Below are positions 26,363-35,837 of a stretch of DNA of 64,000 nucleotides, in pieces. The stretch covers positions 434,001-498,000 of the forward strand of contig CAVUTF010000046.1 of assembly GCA_963744305.1 (NCBI GenBank), given 5' to 3'. This stretch comes from FEN-1219 sp963744305. GTDB lineage: Bacteria; Pseudomonadota; Gammaproteobacteria; Steroidobacterales; Rariloculaceae. The translations under genes and the position numbers were made by a program. The notes below the pieces were generated by a model. It saw only the letters and a list, made by a program, of their open reading frames with translations, did not search any database and had not been told where the DNA came from. Numbering within the stretch: position 1 is the stretch's first letter; every line of letters starts with the position of its first letter.

Positions 26363-27289
26363 ATGGCTCGACTCACCGGCAACGAGCGCGCGATCGTCGT
26401 CACGGCGCTGCGGCATGCGATCCCTTACATCCGCGTCTTCAAGCGCAAGGTGTTCGTCCTGAAGGCGGGCGGCGACGCGTTCGTGTCGGCGGAGACGACG
26501 AAGGCCTTGGTGGAGCAGATCGGCATCCTGCATCAGGTCGGGATTCGCGTCGTCGTCGTGCACGGCGGCGGTCCGCAAGCGACCGAGCTATCCAAGCGAT
26601 TGGGACTCGCGACGCAGATGATCGACGGCCGGCGCGTGACCGACGCGCAGACGCTCGAGGTCTCCACGATGGTGCTAAACGGCGAGATCAACACGAGGAT
26701 CGTCGCCGTCTGCCGGCAGCTCGGCATTCCGGCGATCGGAATCAGCGGAGTAGACGGCGGCTTGATCAAAGCGAGCAAGCGTCCTCCTGTGCAACGCGGC
26801 GACGCGATGGTCGATTACGGCTTCGTCGGCGATATCCACAGCATCGACGCGAGCATCATTCAGAAACAGCTCGACAACGATCTCCTGCCGATCGTGAGCC
26901 CGCTCTCGGCGGACGACCAAGGCACGCTGCTCAATATCAACGCGGATACGGTAGCTGCCGCCATCGCCTGCGAGCTGAAGGCGGAAAAGTTCGTGCTCGC
27001 GACGGGCGCCCCCGGCATACTCGAGTCGCGCGACGATCCGCGCACGTTGATCTCCTACATCGATCGGGCAGGGCTGCGCCGGCTGCGCGACGAGGGGCGT
27101 CTCACGGACGGCATGCTGCCGAAGGTGGCGGCGATCGAGAGGGCGCTCTCGGGCGGCGTGCCGCGAGTGCACGTCATCTCTTATTTGCTCCCGGACAGCC
27201 TGCTGCTCGAGGTATTCACGAACGAAGGCACGGGCACGCTCGTGGTCAATGATGTCGAGCATCTGCGGCCCGAGGAGCAAGTGAGCTAG
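26363..27289 (+). CDS. argB: acetylglutamate kinase, arginine-sensitive type
   Basis: 308 residues from ATG 26363, five bases after the argF' stop. It phosphorylates N-acetylglutamate. Key parts are VLKAGG, VVVHGGGPQATELSKRLGL, INADTVAAAIACELKAEK and GMLPKVAAIERAL. The N-terminal helix before the core (ALRHAIPYIRVFKRK) is the extension found in arginine-inhibited hexameric NAGKs, so feedback control is likely. There is no fused acetyltransferase domain, unlike the bifunctional Xanthomonas enzyme, so N-acetylglutamate synthesis must come from elsewhere. Confidence 0.92.
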   Translation: MARLTGNERAIVVTALRHAIPYIRVFKRKVFVLKAGGDAFVSAETTKALVEQIGILHQVGIRVVVVHGGGPQATELSKRLGLATQMIDGRRVTDAQTLEVSTMVLNGEINTRIVAVCRQLGIPAIGISGVDGGLIKASKRPPVQRGDAMVDYGFVGDIHSIDASIIQKQLDNDLLPIVSPLSADDQGTLLNINADTVAAAIACELKAEKFVLATGAPGILESRDDPRTLISYIDRAGLRRLRDEGRLTDGMLPKVAAIERALSGGVPRVHVISYLLPDSLLLEVFTNEGTGTLVVNDVEHLRPEEQVS

Positions 27290-27299
27290 AGCCATCGCA

Positions 27300-28494
27300 A
27301 TGACGCGCCTCTGGGACAAAGGTTTGCCGCTCGACGAGCGCATCTTGCGGTTCACGGCCGGCGAGGATCATTTGCTCGACTCGCGCCTCGTCGCCTATGA
27401 CGTGCAAGCATCGATCGCGCACGCGCGTATGCTTGCCGCGCAGGGGCTTCTCGCAGCGGAGGATTGCGACGCGATCTGCGGCGGCCTGGCCGCGCTCGGC
27501 GCGGCCCATGCGGCGGGCGAGTGGGTGATCGAGGTCGCCGACGAGGATGCTCATAGCGCGCTCGAGCGCCGCCTGATCGAGCGGATCGGCGAGGCGGGTG
27601 GACGCGTGCACCTCGGCCGCTCGCGCAACGATCAAGTTCTCGTTGCTCTGCGTTTGTACTTGCGGGACGCGATCGCCGAGATCGCCGACACGGCGAGAGT
27701 CGTAGTCGACGCGCTCGAGCGGGTCGCCATCGAGCAAGGCCATATCGCACTACCGGGCTATACGCACATGCAGCCCGCGATGCCGAGCTCGGTGGCACTC
27801 TGGGCGCGCGGTTTCGCCAGCGAGGTCGCAGACGATCGCGAGGGTCTCCTGCGCGTGCTGCCGCGGGTGCAGCTGAATCCCCTTGGGTCGGCCGCGGGCT
27901 ACGGCGTGCCGAACGCTGCCGCTCGACCGTGACGCGACTCGCGAGGCGCTCGGATTCTTGCGCAATCAAGAACCCGTGACCGCGGTGCAGCTCTCACGCG
28001 GCAAAGCGGAGAGCGCCTTGATATTCGAGCTCGCGCTCATGCTCGGCGACCTCGGGCGCGTCGCCGCCGACCTGCTGCTTTTCTACACCAGCGAGTTCGC
28101 GTACGTCTCGCTGCCGGACGAGATGACGACCGGCTCGTCGATCATGCCGCAGAAGCGAAATCCGGACGTGTTCGAGCTCGTTCGCGCCGCTCCCGCAACG
28201 ATCGCCGGGGCGCTGCAAGAAACGCTCGGCATCACCGCGAAGCTGACCTCGGGGTACCACCGCGACCTACAACGGCTCAAGGCGCCACTGTTCCGCAGCA
28301 TCGATCTCGCGCTCGACGTTCTCGCGATCATGGCGCACGCGTTGCCGAGCGTGAGGTTCCGCCCCGAGCGGATCGAGCTTCCCCCAGAGCTCTACGCGGC
28401 CGAGCAGGCAAACGAGCTCGTCGTGAAGGAAGGTCTGCCATTCCGCGAGGCGTACCGCCGGGTCGCCGCCCGCCTGCGGGGTAAGCCGCGATGA
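27300..28494 (+). CDS. argH: argininosuccinate lyase (frame change at about 27915)
   Basis: A joined protein of about 397 residues. The first frame gives LWDKGLP, EDAHSALERRLIERIGEAGGRVHLGRSRNDQ and LPGYTHMQPAMPSSV; it then breaks after GYGVPN. Skipping one base near 27915 continues LPLDRDATREALGFLRNQEP and the catalytic signature SSIMPQKRNPD. All conserved regions are intact, so this looks like an artificial insertion rather than decay. It cleaves argininosuccinate to arginine and fumarate, the last step of the pathway. The 3' end overlaps lptM by 4 bases. Confidence 0.9.
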
Positions 28495-28685
28495 GCCGCG
28501 AGCTGCGATGGGGTCCGCGATGGATCATCGTCGCCGCATTGCTCGCTGTTCTCGCAGCGACGGGCGGATGCGGCCAAAGCGGACCCCTAATGCGCCCGGG
28601 CAGCGTTCAAAGCCCGCCGACAGAGCCCCCGCCGGCAGGCGCCGAGGAACCCGACTCGCAGGAAGACGAGCAAGCAGCGGAATGA
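28491..28685 (+). CDS. lptM: LptM (YifL)-type small lipoprotein
   Basis: 64 residues. The signal ends in a lipobox AATGGC with Cys27, directly followed by CGQSGPLMRPG, the LptM signature (CGxxGPLxxP). The rest is a Pro/Glu-rich tail. In E. coli LptM helps LptD mature its disulfides in the outer-membrane LPS translocon. Here it is squeezed between argH and polA with 4-base overlaps on both sides, unlike the E. coli location near dapF. Confidence 0.8.
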   Translation: MSRELRWGPRWIIVAALLAVLAATGGCGQSGPLMRPGSVQSPPTEPPPAGAEEPDSQEDEQAAE

Positions 28686-31403
28686 GCTTTGCACCGCTCG
28701 TTCTCGTGGACGGCTCCTCCTATTTATATAGAGCGTTTCACGCGCTCCCGCCGCTCTCGACCGCCACGGGGCAGCCGACCGGCGCCGTATACGGCGTCGT
28801 CACGATGCTTTACAAGCTCATGGACGAGTACGGGCCCCAGCGTATGGCGGTGGTCTTCGACGCGCCTGGCCGCACGTTCCGTGACGACCTGTATACGGAG
28901 TACAAGGCCAATCGCGTTGCGATGCCTGACGAGCTGCGCGCGCAAGTCGAGCCGCTTTGCGACGCTATCGATGCGATGGGCATACCCATCCTACGCGTCG
29001 AGGGCGTCGAAGCAGACGACGTGATCGGGACACTCGCGAGTGCGGCAACGGCCGCGGCCACACCCACCGTCATTTCTACGAGCGATAAGGATCTCGCGCA
29101 GTTAGTGACCGATCACGTGGTCCTCGTCAACACCATGGACAGCACGAAGCTCGATCGGCAGGGCGTGCAGCAGAAGTTCGGCGTGACGCCCGAGCAGATG
29201 GTCGATTATCTCGCGCTCGTCGGCGACAGCTCCGACAACATTCCAGGCGTCGCAGGTGTGGGCGCAAAGACTGCCGCGAAGTGGCTACAAAAATACGGCA
29301 ATCTCGGAACGCTGAAGGAGCGGGCAGCCGAAATCCCGGGGAGGGTGGGCGAAAGCCTGCGCGAATCGTTCGCTGCCGTTGATATGTCGCACGAGCTCGC
29401 GACGATTCGCTGCGATCTCCCGCTGCCCGTGACCCTGAGCGAGCTCACGCTGCGCCCGCCCGACATCGCGCGCTTACGTGAGTTGTTTGCGCGCCTGCAG
29501 TTCAAGCGCCTCCTGGCCCGGCTCGATGCCGTCGCGACCGAGGCAGGTCCGGCTGTCCCCGCGCCGCAGAGCTTGCCCGCAGCGCCCGCGCCCACGGCGA
29601 ACTACGCAACCATCCTGACGGAGCGCGACCTCGCCCGGTGGATCGAGCGGCTCGGCAACACGAGCGTTGCGGCGCTCGATATCAGGGCGACGAACTTGAG
29701 GTACATGCGAGCACAGCTTGTCGGCGTCGCTCTCGCGGTCGCGCCGGGCGAGGCCGCCTATGTCCCCGTCGAACATGGCTATCCCGGCGCGCCGGCGCAG
29801 CTCTCGAAGGAAAGGGTGCTCGAGCGCCTGCGCGCCGTGGCTTACGGGCTCCGCGTCGAAGGTCGGGCATGACCTCAAGTACGCGGCGCACGTGCTCCGC
29901 AGCTGCGGCATCGCGCTCGGAGGCCGCCGCTACGACGCGATGCTGGAATCCTACGTGCTGAACTCGACCGCGATTCGTCACGACCCCGACGCAGCAGCGG
30001 CCGCTTATCTCGGCGCGCAGCGTCTCAAGTACGAGGACGTCGTCGGCAAAGGCGCAAGGCAAATCACGTTCGACCAGGTGGATCTCGAGCGCGCGACGCG
30101 GTACTCGGCCGAGGCTGCCGACTACGCCTTGCGCCTGCACGCGACGCTCCGGCCGCAACTGCGCGAAACCCCGCAGCTCGAAAGCTTGTACGACGACATC
30201 GAAGAACCTTTGATCGGCATCCTCGAGAAGATGGAACGGTGCGGCGTCATGGTGAATGCCGCGATGCTCCGCCAGCAAAGCCAGGAGCTCGCGACGGCGA
30301 TGGCCCGGACCGAGAAGGCCGCGTACGACGTGGCGGGCGGGCCGTTCAATCTCGGCTCGCCGAAGCAGCTCCAGGAAGTTCTCTACGACCGGCTGCAATT
30401 GCCGGTGCTCGGAAAGACGCCGAAAGGTCAGCCATCGACCGCCGAGGACGTGCTGCAAGAGCTCGCGGAAAACTATCCTTTGCCGAAGCTCGTGCTGGAG
30501 TACCGCGCGCTCGCGAAGCTCAAAAGCACGTACACGGACAAGCTGCCGGATGAGATCGATCCGCGCACCGGGCGCATCCACACTTCCTACCACCAAGCGG
30601 TGGCGGCGACCGGCCGTCTGTCCTCCTCGGATCCGAACCTGCAGAACATCCCGATTCGCACACAAGAGGGTCGGCGCATTCGGCAGGCATTCGTAGCCGC
30701 ACCGGGCTTCAGTCTGCTCGCCGCCGACTACTCGCAGATCGAGCTGCGAATCATGGCGCATCTGTCGGGCGACGAGGGACTCCTGGCGGCGTTTGCCGGC
30801 GGCGCGGACATTCACCGCGCGACGGCCGCGGAGGTTTTCGGCACGTCGCTAGCCCTCGTCAGCGACGAGCAGCGGCGCTCGGCGAAAGCGATCAACTTCG
30901 GCTTGATCTACGGCATGTCCGCGTTCGGCCTCGCGCGGCAACTGGGCATCGAGCGTGCGCAGGCACAGCGGTATGTCGATTTGTACTTCGAGCGCTATCC
31001 CGGAGTGAGACGCTACATGGACGAGACGCGCCGGCGCGCGCGCGAGCAAGGGTTCGTCGAGACTGTGTTCGGCCGCCGCCTGTACCTACCGGAAATCAAC
31101 TCCCGCAATGTGCAGCGACGACAGTATGCCGAGCGCAGCGCGATCAACGCGCCGATGCAAGGCACTGCGGCAGATATCATCAAGCGCGCGATGATCGGCG
31201 TGGACCGATGGCTCGACGACGCGCGCCCTTCCGCCCGCCTGATCATGCAGGTCCATGACGAGCTCATCGTGGAAGTTGCGGAAAGCGATGCGGAGGCCGT
31301 CAGGACCGCAGTCGTCGCGATCATGGAGAGTGCGGCCGGCCCCCTGACCGTGCCGCTGCGCGTCGACAGCGGGCTCGGGCCAAACTGGGACGAGGCCCAC
31401 TGA
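28682..31403 (+). CDS. polA: DNA polymerase I (frame change near 29860; proofreading residues missing)
   Basis: About 906 residues once joined. The 5'-nuclease domain (about 1-290) has LVDGSSYLYRAFHALP, EADDVIGTLA and GDSSDNIPGV. The polymerase domain has DYSQIELRIMAHLSGD (motif A), RRSAKAINFGLIYGMS (motif B) and QVHDELIVEV (motif C). One extra base near 29860 breaks the frame; the text resumes KVGHDLKYAAHVL. In the middle exonuclease domain the catalytic set is degraded: D-T-E becomes LDIRA (Glu lost), LKYD becomes LKYA and RYAAED becomes RYSAEA. Polymerase and 5'-nuclease look active, 3'-5' proofreading does not. Confidence 0.92.
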
Positions 31404-31409
31404 CAAAGC

Positions 31410-31428
31410 CCGCTGGGAACTTCAGCGG
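31410..31428. repeat. small hairpin after polA
   Basis: CCGCTG (31410-31415) pairs with CAGCGG (31423-31428) across a 7-base loop, seven bases after the polA stop. The motif aacttcagcgg recurs at 31444-31454. No T-run follows, so it is at best a weak terminator or mRNA-end structure. Confidence 0.35.
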
Positions 31429-31474
31429 ACCTAGGGGGGACTAACTTCAGCGGCACAAGGACGAGTGCCCCCCG

Positions 31475-32200
31475 CTATCCTCCCTGAGCGGGGTTCGGAT
31501 TCCGGCCTACCCCGCCGGGGTCCACTGCCCCGGGTGTGTCCCCTGAATCCCGCACCCGGGGCTTCTTTATTTCCGCGTCCACCGGGAGCCACTCGTCGAG
31601 CCACTTGCGCGCTTCGGCGACGCCTGCGTGATCGTTTGCGGAAAAGCGCGCGACGCGCACGGCCTCCGATAGTTCCCGCACCACGGCGCGCTCTTGCGCG
31701 AGGCCGGCGCTGCGGCTCAACTTGTCGGCTTTCGTCAGCAGCAATCCGACGGGCAATTCGCGCGGTGCGATCCATGCGAGCAGCGTTCGGTCCGTGGCGG
31801 TAAGGCCGCGGCGGATATCCACCGTGAGCAGCAACGCGCTGAGCGACCGACGCTCGAGGAGATACCTTTCCAACAGCCCGCGCCAGCGCTCGCGAATCAC
31901 GCTCGGTACCCGCGCAAAGCCATACCCCGGTAGGTCCACGACTCGCCGATAGGGTCCGACGGCGAAGAAGTTGATCAATTGAGTGCGACCCGGCGTCTTG
32001 CTGACGCGAGCCAGGTTGCGCACACCGACAATGGCGTTGATCGCCGTAGACTTGCCGGAGTTCGAGCGGCCCACGAAAGCGACCTCGTGACCGGTGTCGG
32101 CCGGAAAATCACCCGGAGCGGCGGCGCTCGTAAGAAAAGTCGCGGCGGGCACGGTGCGGAGGGCTCGCTCACAGCTTGAGTTTGGGCCTTTAGTGTACAA
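31475..32200 (-). CDS. engB: ribosome biogenesis GTPase EngB (YihA/YsxC)
   Basis: About 241 residues from TTG 32200; GTG 32152 is an alternative, and the frame stays open further upstream into cytochrome c4. The GTPase motifs are G1 GRSNSGKS, G2 TPGRTQ, G3 DLPGYGFA and G4 TKAD. It is needed for large-subunit assembly in well-studied bacteria. After the conserved end (KWLDEWLPV) there is a 30-residue Gly/Pro-rich tail (GDTPGAVDPGGVGRNPNP) not usual for the family. That tail overlaps a strong hairpin at 31528-31561. Confidence 0.88.
   Translation of the reverse strand: MYTKGPNSSCERALRTVPAATFLTSAAAPGDFPADTGHEVAFVGRSNSGKSTAINAIVGVRNLARVSKTPGRTQLINFFAVGPYRRVVDLPGYGFARVPSVIRERWRGLLERYLLERRSLSALLLTVDIRRGLTATDRTLLAWIAPRELPVGLLLTKADKLSRSAGLAQERAVVRELSEAVRVARFSANDHAGVAEARKWLDEWLPVDAEIKKPRVRDSGDTPGAVDPGGVGRNPNPAQGG
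31528..31561 (+). terminator. possible rho-independent terminator of polA
   Basis: CCCCGGGTG (31528-31536) pairs perfectly with CACCCGGGG (31553-31561) across a 16-base loop and is followed by CTTCTTTATTT on the plus strand. It would end polA transcription but lies inside the 3' coding end of engB on the other strand. The loop is long for a terminator. Confidence 0.4.
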
Positions 32201-32240
32201 TCGGCGCCCGCTTCCGAAGTAACCAACAGGTCTGTAAAGC

Positions 32241-32891
32241 GTGCAACGACAACAGCTTGTCGCAACGAGGCTGCTTGGTGTGCGTCGCGGGTGGTTGGCG
32301 GTCATGCTCGCATGCGTTTGCGTCGCACAAGTGCATGCGCAGGAGGGCTCGATAGAGGCCGGCCGGACCAAATCGGTCACCTGCGCGGCTTGCCACGGCG
32401 CGGACGGCAACAGCGTCGCGGCCGACTGGCCGAGCCTCGCCGGCCAGCACGCGAGCTATATCGTGCGGCAGCTGCAAGCCTACAAGAGCGGCGAGCGCCA
32501 AGACGTCACGATGACGGTGTTCGCCATGATGCTGTCGGATCAGGACATGCTCGACCTCGCCGCGTACTTCGCAGCGCAGACGCGGCAGCCGAAAGGCGCG
32601 GATCCCGCATCGATCAGTCTGGGCCAGCAGATTTATCGCGGCGGTATCCCGGAACGCGGCATTGCGGCGTGCATCGCGTGCCACGGGCCGGGCGGGCACG
32701 GCAATCCCCTTGCGGCCTATCCGAGCATCAGCAACCAACAGGCCGCTTACGTGTCGAAAACCCTGACGCAGTACAAGTCCGGGGAACGGCGCTCCGATAC
32801 ACAGTTCAGTCAGATGATGCGTAACGTCGCCGAGATGCTGCTCGAGAACGAGATCGCGGCGCTGGCGAGCTACGTGCAGGGACTGCGATAA
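32241..32891 (+). CDS. cytochrome c4-type diheme cytochrome
   Basis: 216 residues with a GTG start. A signal peptide ends near VHAQ (about 34). Two cytochrome c domains carry CAACHG and CIACHG, each followed by an axial Met region (VFAMMLSDQDM, QFSQMMRNVAEML). The length and twin symmetric domains match cytochrome c4, a periplasmic membrane-linked electron donor to terminal oxidases. It is divergent from engB and followed by a dsbA-like gene, a pairing common in gammaproteobacteria. Confidence 0.88.
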   Translation: MQRQQLVATRLLGVRRGWLAVMLACVCVAQVHAQEGSIEAGRTKSVTCAACHGADGNSVAADWPSLAGQHASYIVRQLQAYKSGERQDVTMTVFAMMLSDQDMLDLAAYFAAQTRQPKGADPASISLGQQIYRGGIPERGIAACIACHGPGGHGNPLAAYPSISNQQAAYVSKTLTQYKSGERRSDTQFSQMMRNVAEMLLENEIAALASYVQGLR

Positions 32892-32911
32892 CGTCCAAAG
32901 GGTGTGAGCAC

Positions 32912-33695
32912 ATGAGAACGAGGATCCTGGCGCCCGTTGTACTTGCCTTGACGCTTGTCGGCTGCGATACCCCGGAGCCGGGCGCGGAGCAGGCCGGCGG
33001 GGGCTACAGCAGCCGGCTGCGGTCGAGAACGTCGCCGAGCCAGGCGAAAACGCAGCAACGCCCGCTCCGACGGCGGAGGGCACATTGCCGGCGCAAGCGG
33101 CCGGCACGGCGGCGCACCGGCACTTTCCGCGCGTTTCCAACTCGGCACGCATTATCAACGGCTCTCGCCGACGCAGCCGACGAGCTCGAGCCCAACCCAA
33201 GTCGAAGTGACGGAAATCTTTTGGTACGGCTGCCCGCATTGCTACACCTTCGATCCTTATCTGCAGCGCTGGCAGCCGGGCAAGGCCGACTACGTGAATT
33301 TCGTTCGAGTGCCTGCCGTTTGGAACCCGCTCGTGCGCCACCATGCAAGGGCGTTCTACACGGCGGAAGCGCTCGGCAAGGGCGCGGAGATGCACGACGC
33401 GTTTTTCAGAGAGATCCACGTGAACGGGAACGCGCTCGACAACGCGGAGAAGCTGCAAAAGTTCTTCGAGGGCTTCGGCGTTGACGCGGCTGCGTTCAAG
33501 GGCGCATTCGACTCCTTCGCCGTCCATGCGAAGCTGCAGCGCGCCGATGAGCTCAGCCGCCGCTATCAGGTCGGCAGCGTGCCGACGATCGTCATCAACG
33601 GCAAATACACCACCGACGGCGGCATGGCCGGCGGGTACGACGCGTTGATCGATCTCATCGACGAGCTTGCCGCTTCCGAGCGCGGCTCGAACTAA
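32912..33695 (+). CDS. dsbA: DsbA-type thiol:disulfide oxidoreductase (two frame changes in the linker)
   Basis: A lipoprotein-like signal (ILAPVVLALTLVGC) opens in frame at 32912. The low-complexity linker then changes frame twice: at the G5 run near 32998, after which LQQPAAVENVAEPGENAA reads well, and near 33140, after which FQLGTHYQRLSP continues to the stop. The thioredoxin fold carries FWYGCPHCYTFDP, the DsbA CPHC active site, and the cis-Pro loop GSVPTIVING. Joined length is about 260 residues. It oxidises cysteines of exported proteins. The shifts fit missing bases in homopolymers. Confidence 0.82.
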
Positions 33696-33708
33696 CGACG
33701 AGGCTCGC

Positions 33709-34635
33709 TCAAAACGGATCCCGAGCGTCGGGATAGCCGTAAGGATCTGCGTGGATCAGCACCTCCGCCCGCGGGAAGCTCGCGTGCACCTGCGCCTCCA
33801 CCTGGCTGCAAATATCGTGAACCTGCTTCAGCGTGAGCTGCGGGTCGAGCTCGAGATGCAGCTGAATGAACTGCGTCGCTCCGGCGGACCGCGTGCGAAT
33901 GTCGTGCACGCCGCGCACGGCCGCGTGGCCTGCCGCTATCGCGCGGATTTCCCGCCGCGTCTGCGTCGGTAGCTCGCGATCGAGCAGCACGTCCAGCGCC
34001 TCCATGGCGATCGTCCGCACGCTGAGCAGAATCAGAACGACGATCACCAACCCGAGCAGCGGATCGGCCGCATACCACCTCAATTGCGTATTCAGCAGAA
34101 TCGCTACCAGCACGGCGACGGCCGTCAGGATGTCGGTTTTGTAGTGGACCGCGTCCGCGCTGATTGCGAGAGAGCCGGTCTGGCGAATGACATAGGTTTG
34201 GAATGCCACCAACGTTATCGTCAACACCAGTGTGACGAGCACGACCGCGAGCCCAACGACCGGCTCTGCGACCTCCGTGGGTGCGAGCAAGCGCACGACG
34301 GCCTGCCCGCCGACGTACAGCGCCGAGCCGCTGACGATCAACGCCTGAGCGAAGCTCGCGATGCCCTCCGACTTACCATGACCGAAACGATGCTCCCGAT
34401 CCGCTGGCGTCACGGCCACGCGAACCGCGAAGAACGTAATCAAGGAGGCGATGAGATCGAGCAACGAGTCGGCGAGCGAGCTCAACATCGCGACCGAGTC
34501 TGTCGTGAGCCATGCCCAAATCTTCAGCGCAATCAGCGTCACGGCGACAGCAACTGACGCTCCGCCGGCCGCGCGCAGCAAGCGTATTTGACGGTCCGTG
34601 AAGACGGACCGTAGCGGACCTGCTCGGGATTCCAC
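33709..34635 (-). CDS. cation diffusion facilitator FieF/YiiP-type
   Basis: 308 residues with six membrane segments and a cytoplasmic C-terminal domain. The transport site D-D-H-D is visible in SSLADSLLDL and ADAVHYKTD, as in YiiP. The C-terminal metal domain keeps GVHDIRTRSAG and QLHLELDPQLTL. It exports Zn2+ or Fe2+ from the cytoplasm by proton antiport. It lies convergent with dsbA and 17 bases from the downstream end of the aminotransferase gene. Confidence 0.9.
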   Translation of the reverse strand: MESRAGPLRSVFTDRQIRLLRAAGGASVAVAVTLIALKIWAWLTTDSVAMLSSLADSLLDLIASLITFFAVRVAVTPADREHRFGHGKSEGIASFAQALIVSGSALYVGGQAVVRLLAPTEVAEPVVGLAVVLVTLVLTITLVAFQTYVIRQTGSLAISADAVHYKTDILTAVAVLVAILLNTQLRWYAADPLLGLVIVVLILLSVRTIAMEALDVLLDRELPTQTRREIRAIAAGHAAVRGVHDIRTRSAGATQFIQLHLELDPQLTLKQVHDICSQVEAQVHASFPRAEVLIHADPYGYPDARDPF

Positions 34636-34652
34636 TTCGTCGCCCGCGCGAA

Positions 34653-35810
34653 TCAGAGCTCGCGCAACCGGCGCGCCGCCTCGTCGAGCGTCGCCGGGAG
34701 CTTCGCGAAGCAGAAGCGCACTAGACGCGCTGCCGGAGGTCGCTCGTAAAACACCGAGATCGGTATCACCGCGACGCCGTGCTCGATCGTGAGCCAGCGC
34801 GCGAACTCGACGTCGGCCAGCGTGGAGATCGCACTGTAGTCCGCCAGTTGAAAGTACGTGCCGCGCGCCCTGCCGAACGCGAACTTCGTCGCGGCGAGCA
34901 AGGCCGCGAAGTAATCGCGCATCTGCCCATAGAACGCCGGCAAGTCGCGATGGTGCTCCGGGTGCTGCGTCAAATAATCCGCCAACGCGTATTGCAGAGG
35001 GCCGGTCGAAGCGAACGTCACGTATTGGTGGACGCGGCGCAGCTCATCGGTGAGGGCGCGCGGCGCTACGCAGTAACCGAGCTTCCAGCCGGTCGCGTGA
35101 TAGGTCTTGCCGAACGAGAACACCGCGAAGCAGCGCTGCGCCAGCTCCTGTTGGGCAAGCGCCGTGGCATGACGCGCGCCGTCGAAGATCACATGCTCGT
35201 AGACCTCGTCGCTCAATAGATAGCAATCGTACGAGCGGAGGAGCTCGGCGAGGCGGTCCAAGTCCGCCGCGGACAGCAGCGCGCCGCTGGGATTGTGCGG
35301 CGAGTTCACGATGATGAGCCGCGTGCGTGCGTTCAGCGCACCACTCAAGCGCTCCCAGTCGATCGAAAAATCCGGCAGAGTCAGGGGCACATGCACCGTG
35401 CGCCCGCTAGCGAGCGTCACAGAAGGCTCGTAAGAGTCGTAGCACGGATCGAGCACGACGACTTCGTCGCCGGCCCTGACCACGGCCTGGATCGCGCAGA
35501 ACAACGCTTCGGTCGCGCCGCTCGTCACCGTAATTTCCGTTTCCGGATCTGCGCGCACTCCATACATGTCGTGCAGCTTGCCGGCGATCGCGGTACGCAG
35601 CGGCAACGCTCCGGGCATCGGCGGATACTGGTGGCAGCGCTGGTGCAAATAGTGTGTCACCCGCTCGAGCAGGCCGTCCGGGGGCTCGTACTCCGGAAAT
35701 CCTTGCGAAAGATTGATCGCGCGGTGCTGCTCGGCGAGGCGAGTCATCACCGTAAAAATCGTCGTACCGACGTTCGGTAACTTGCTGTCGATCCCGCTCA
35801 CGCGCGGCAA
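34653..35810 (-). CDS. methionine (YbdL-type) PLP aminotransferase
   Basis: 385 residues, class I aminotransferase. Landmarks are NLSQGFPEYEPPDGL, QYPPMPGALPLRTAIA, VTSGATEALFCAI, NSPHNPSGALL, SDEVYEHVIFDG and the PLP lysine in SFGKTYHATGWKLGY. QYPPMPG and the overall fit point to YbdL, which uses methionine and aromatic amino acids. The start is TTG 35810, the best I can find. A closely related kynurenine aminotransferase role cannot be excluded. Confidence 0.82.
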   Translation of the reverse strand: MPRVSGIDSKLPNVGTTIFTVMTRLAEQHRAINLSQGFPEYEPPDGLLERVTHYLHQRCHQYPPMPGALPLRTAIAGKLHDMYGVRADPETEITVTSGATEALFCAIQAVVRAGDEVVVLDPCYDSYEPSVTLASGRTVHVPLTLPDFSIDWERLSGALNARTRLIIVNSPHNPSGALLSAADLDRLAELLRSYDCYLLSDEVYEHVIFDGARHATALAQQELAQRCFAVFSFGKTYHATGWKLGYCVAPRALTDELRRVHQYVTFASTGPLQYALADYLTQHPEHHRDLPAFYGQMRDYFAALLAATKFAFGRARGTYFQLADYSAISTLADVEFARWLTIEHGVAVIPISVFYERPPAARLVRFCFAKLPATLDEAARRLREL

Positions 35811-35837
35811 CTCAATGGTTCTCGCTGGAGCACGCTG

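Noticed and set aside
27300..28494. Programmed frameshifting or a split argH
   Set aside because: No slippery heptamer or downstream pseudoknot is visible at 27915, and similar one-base breaks occur in many unrelated genes of the window.
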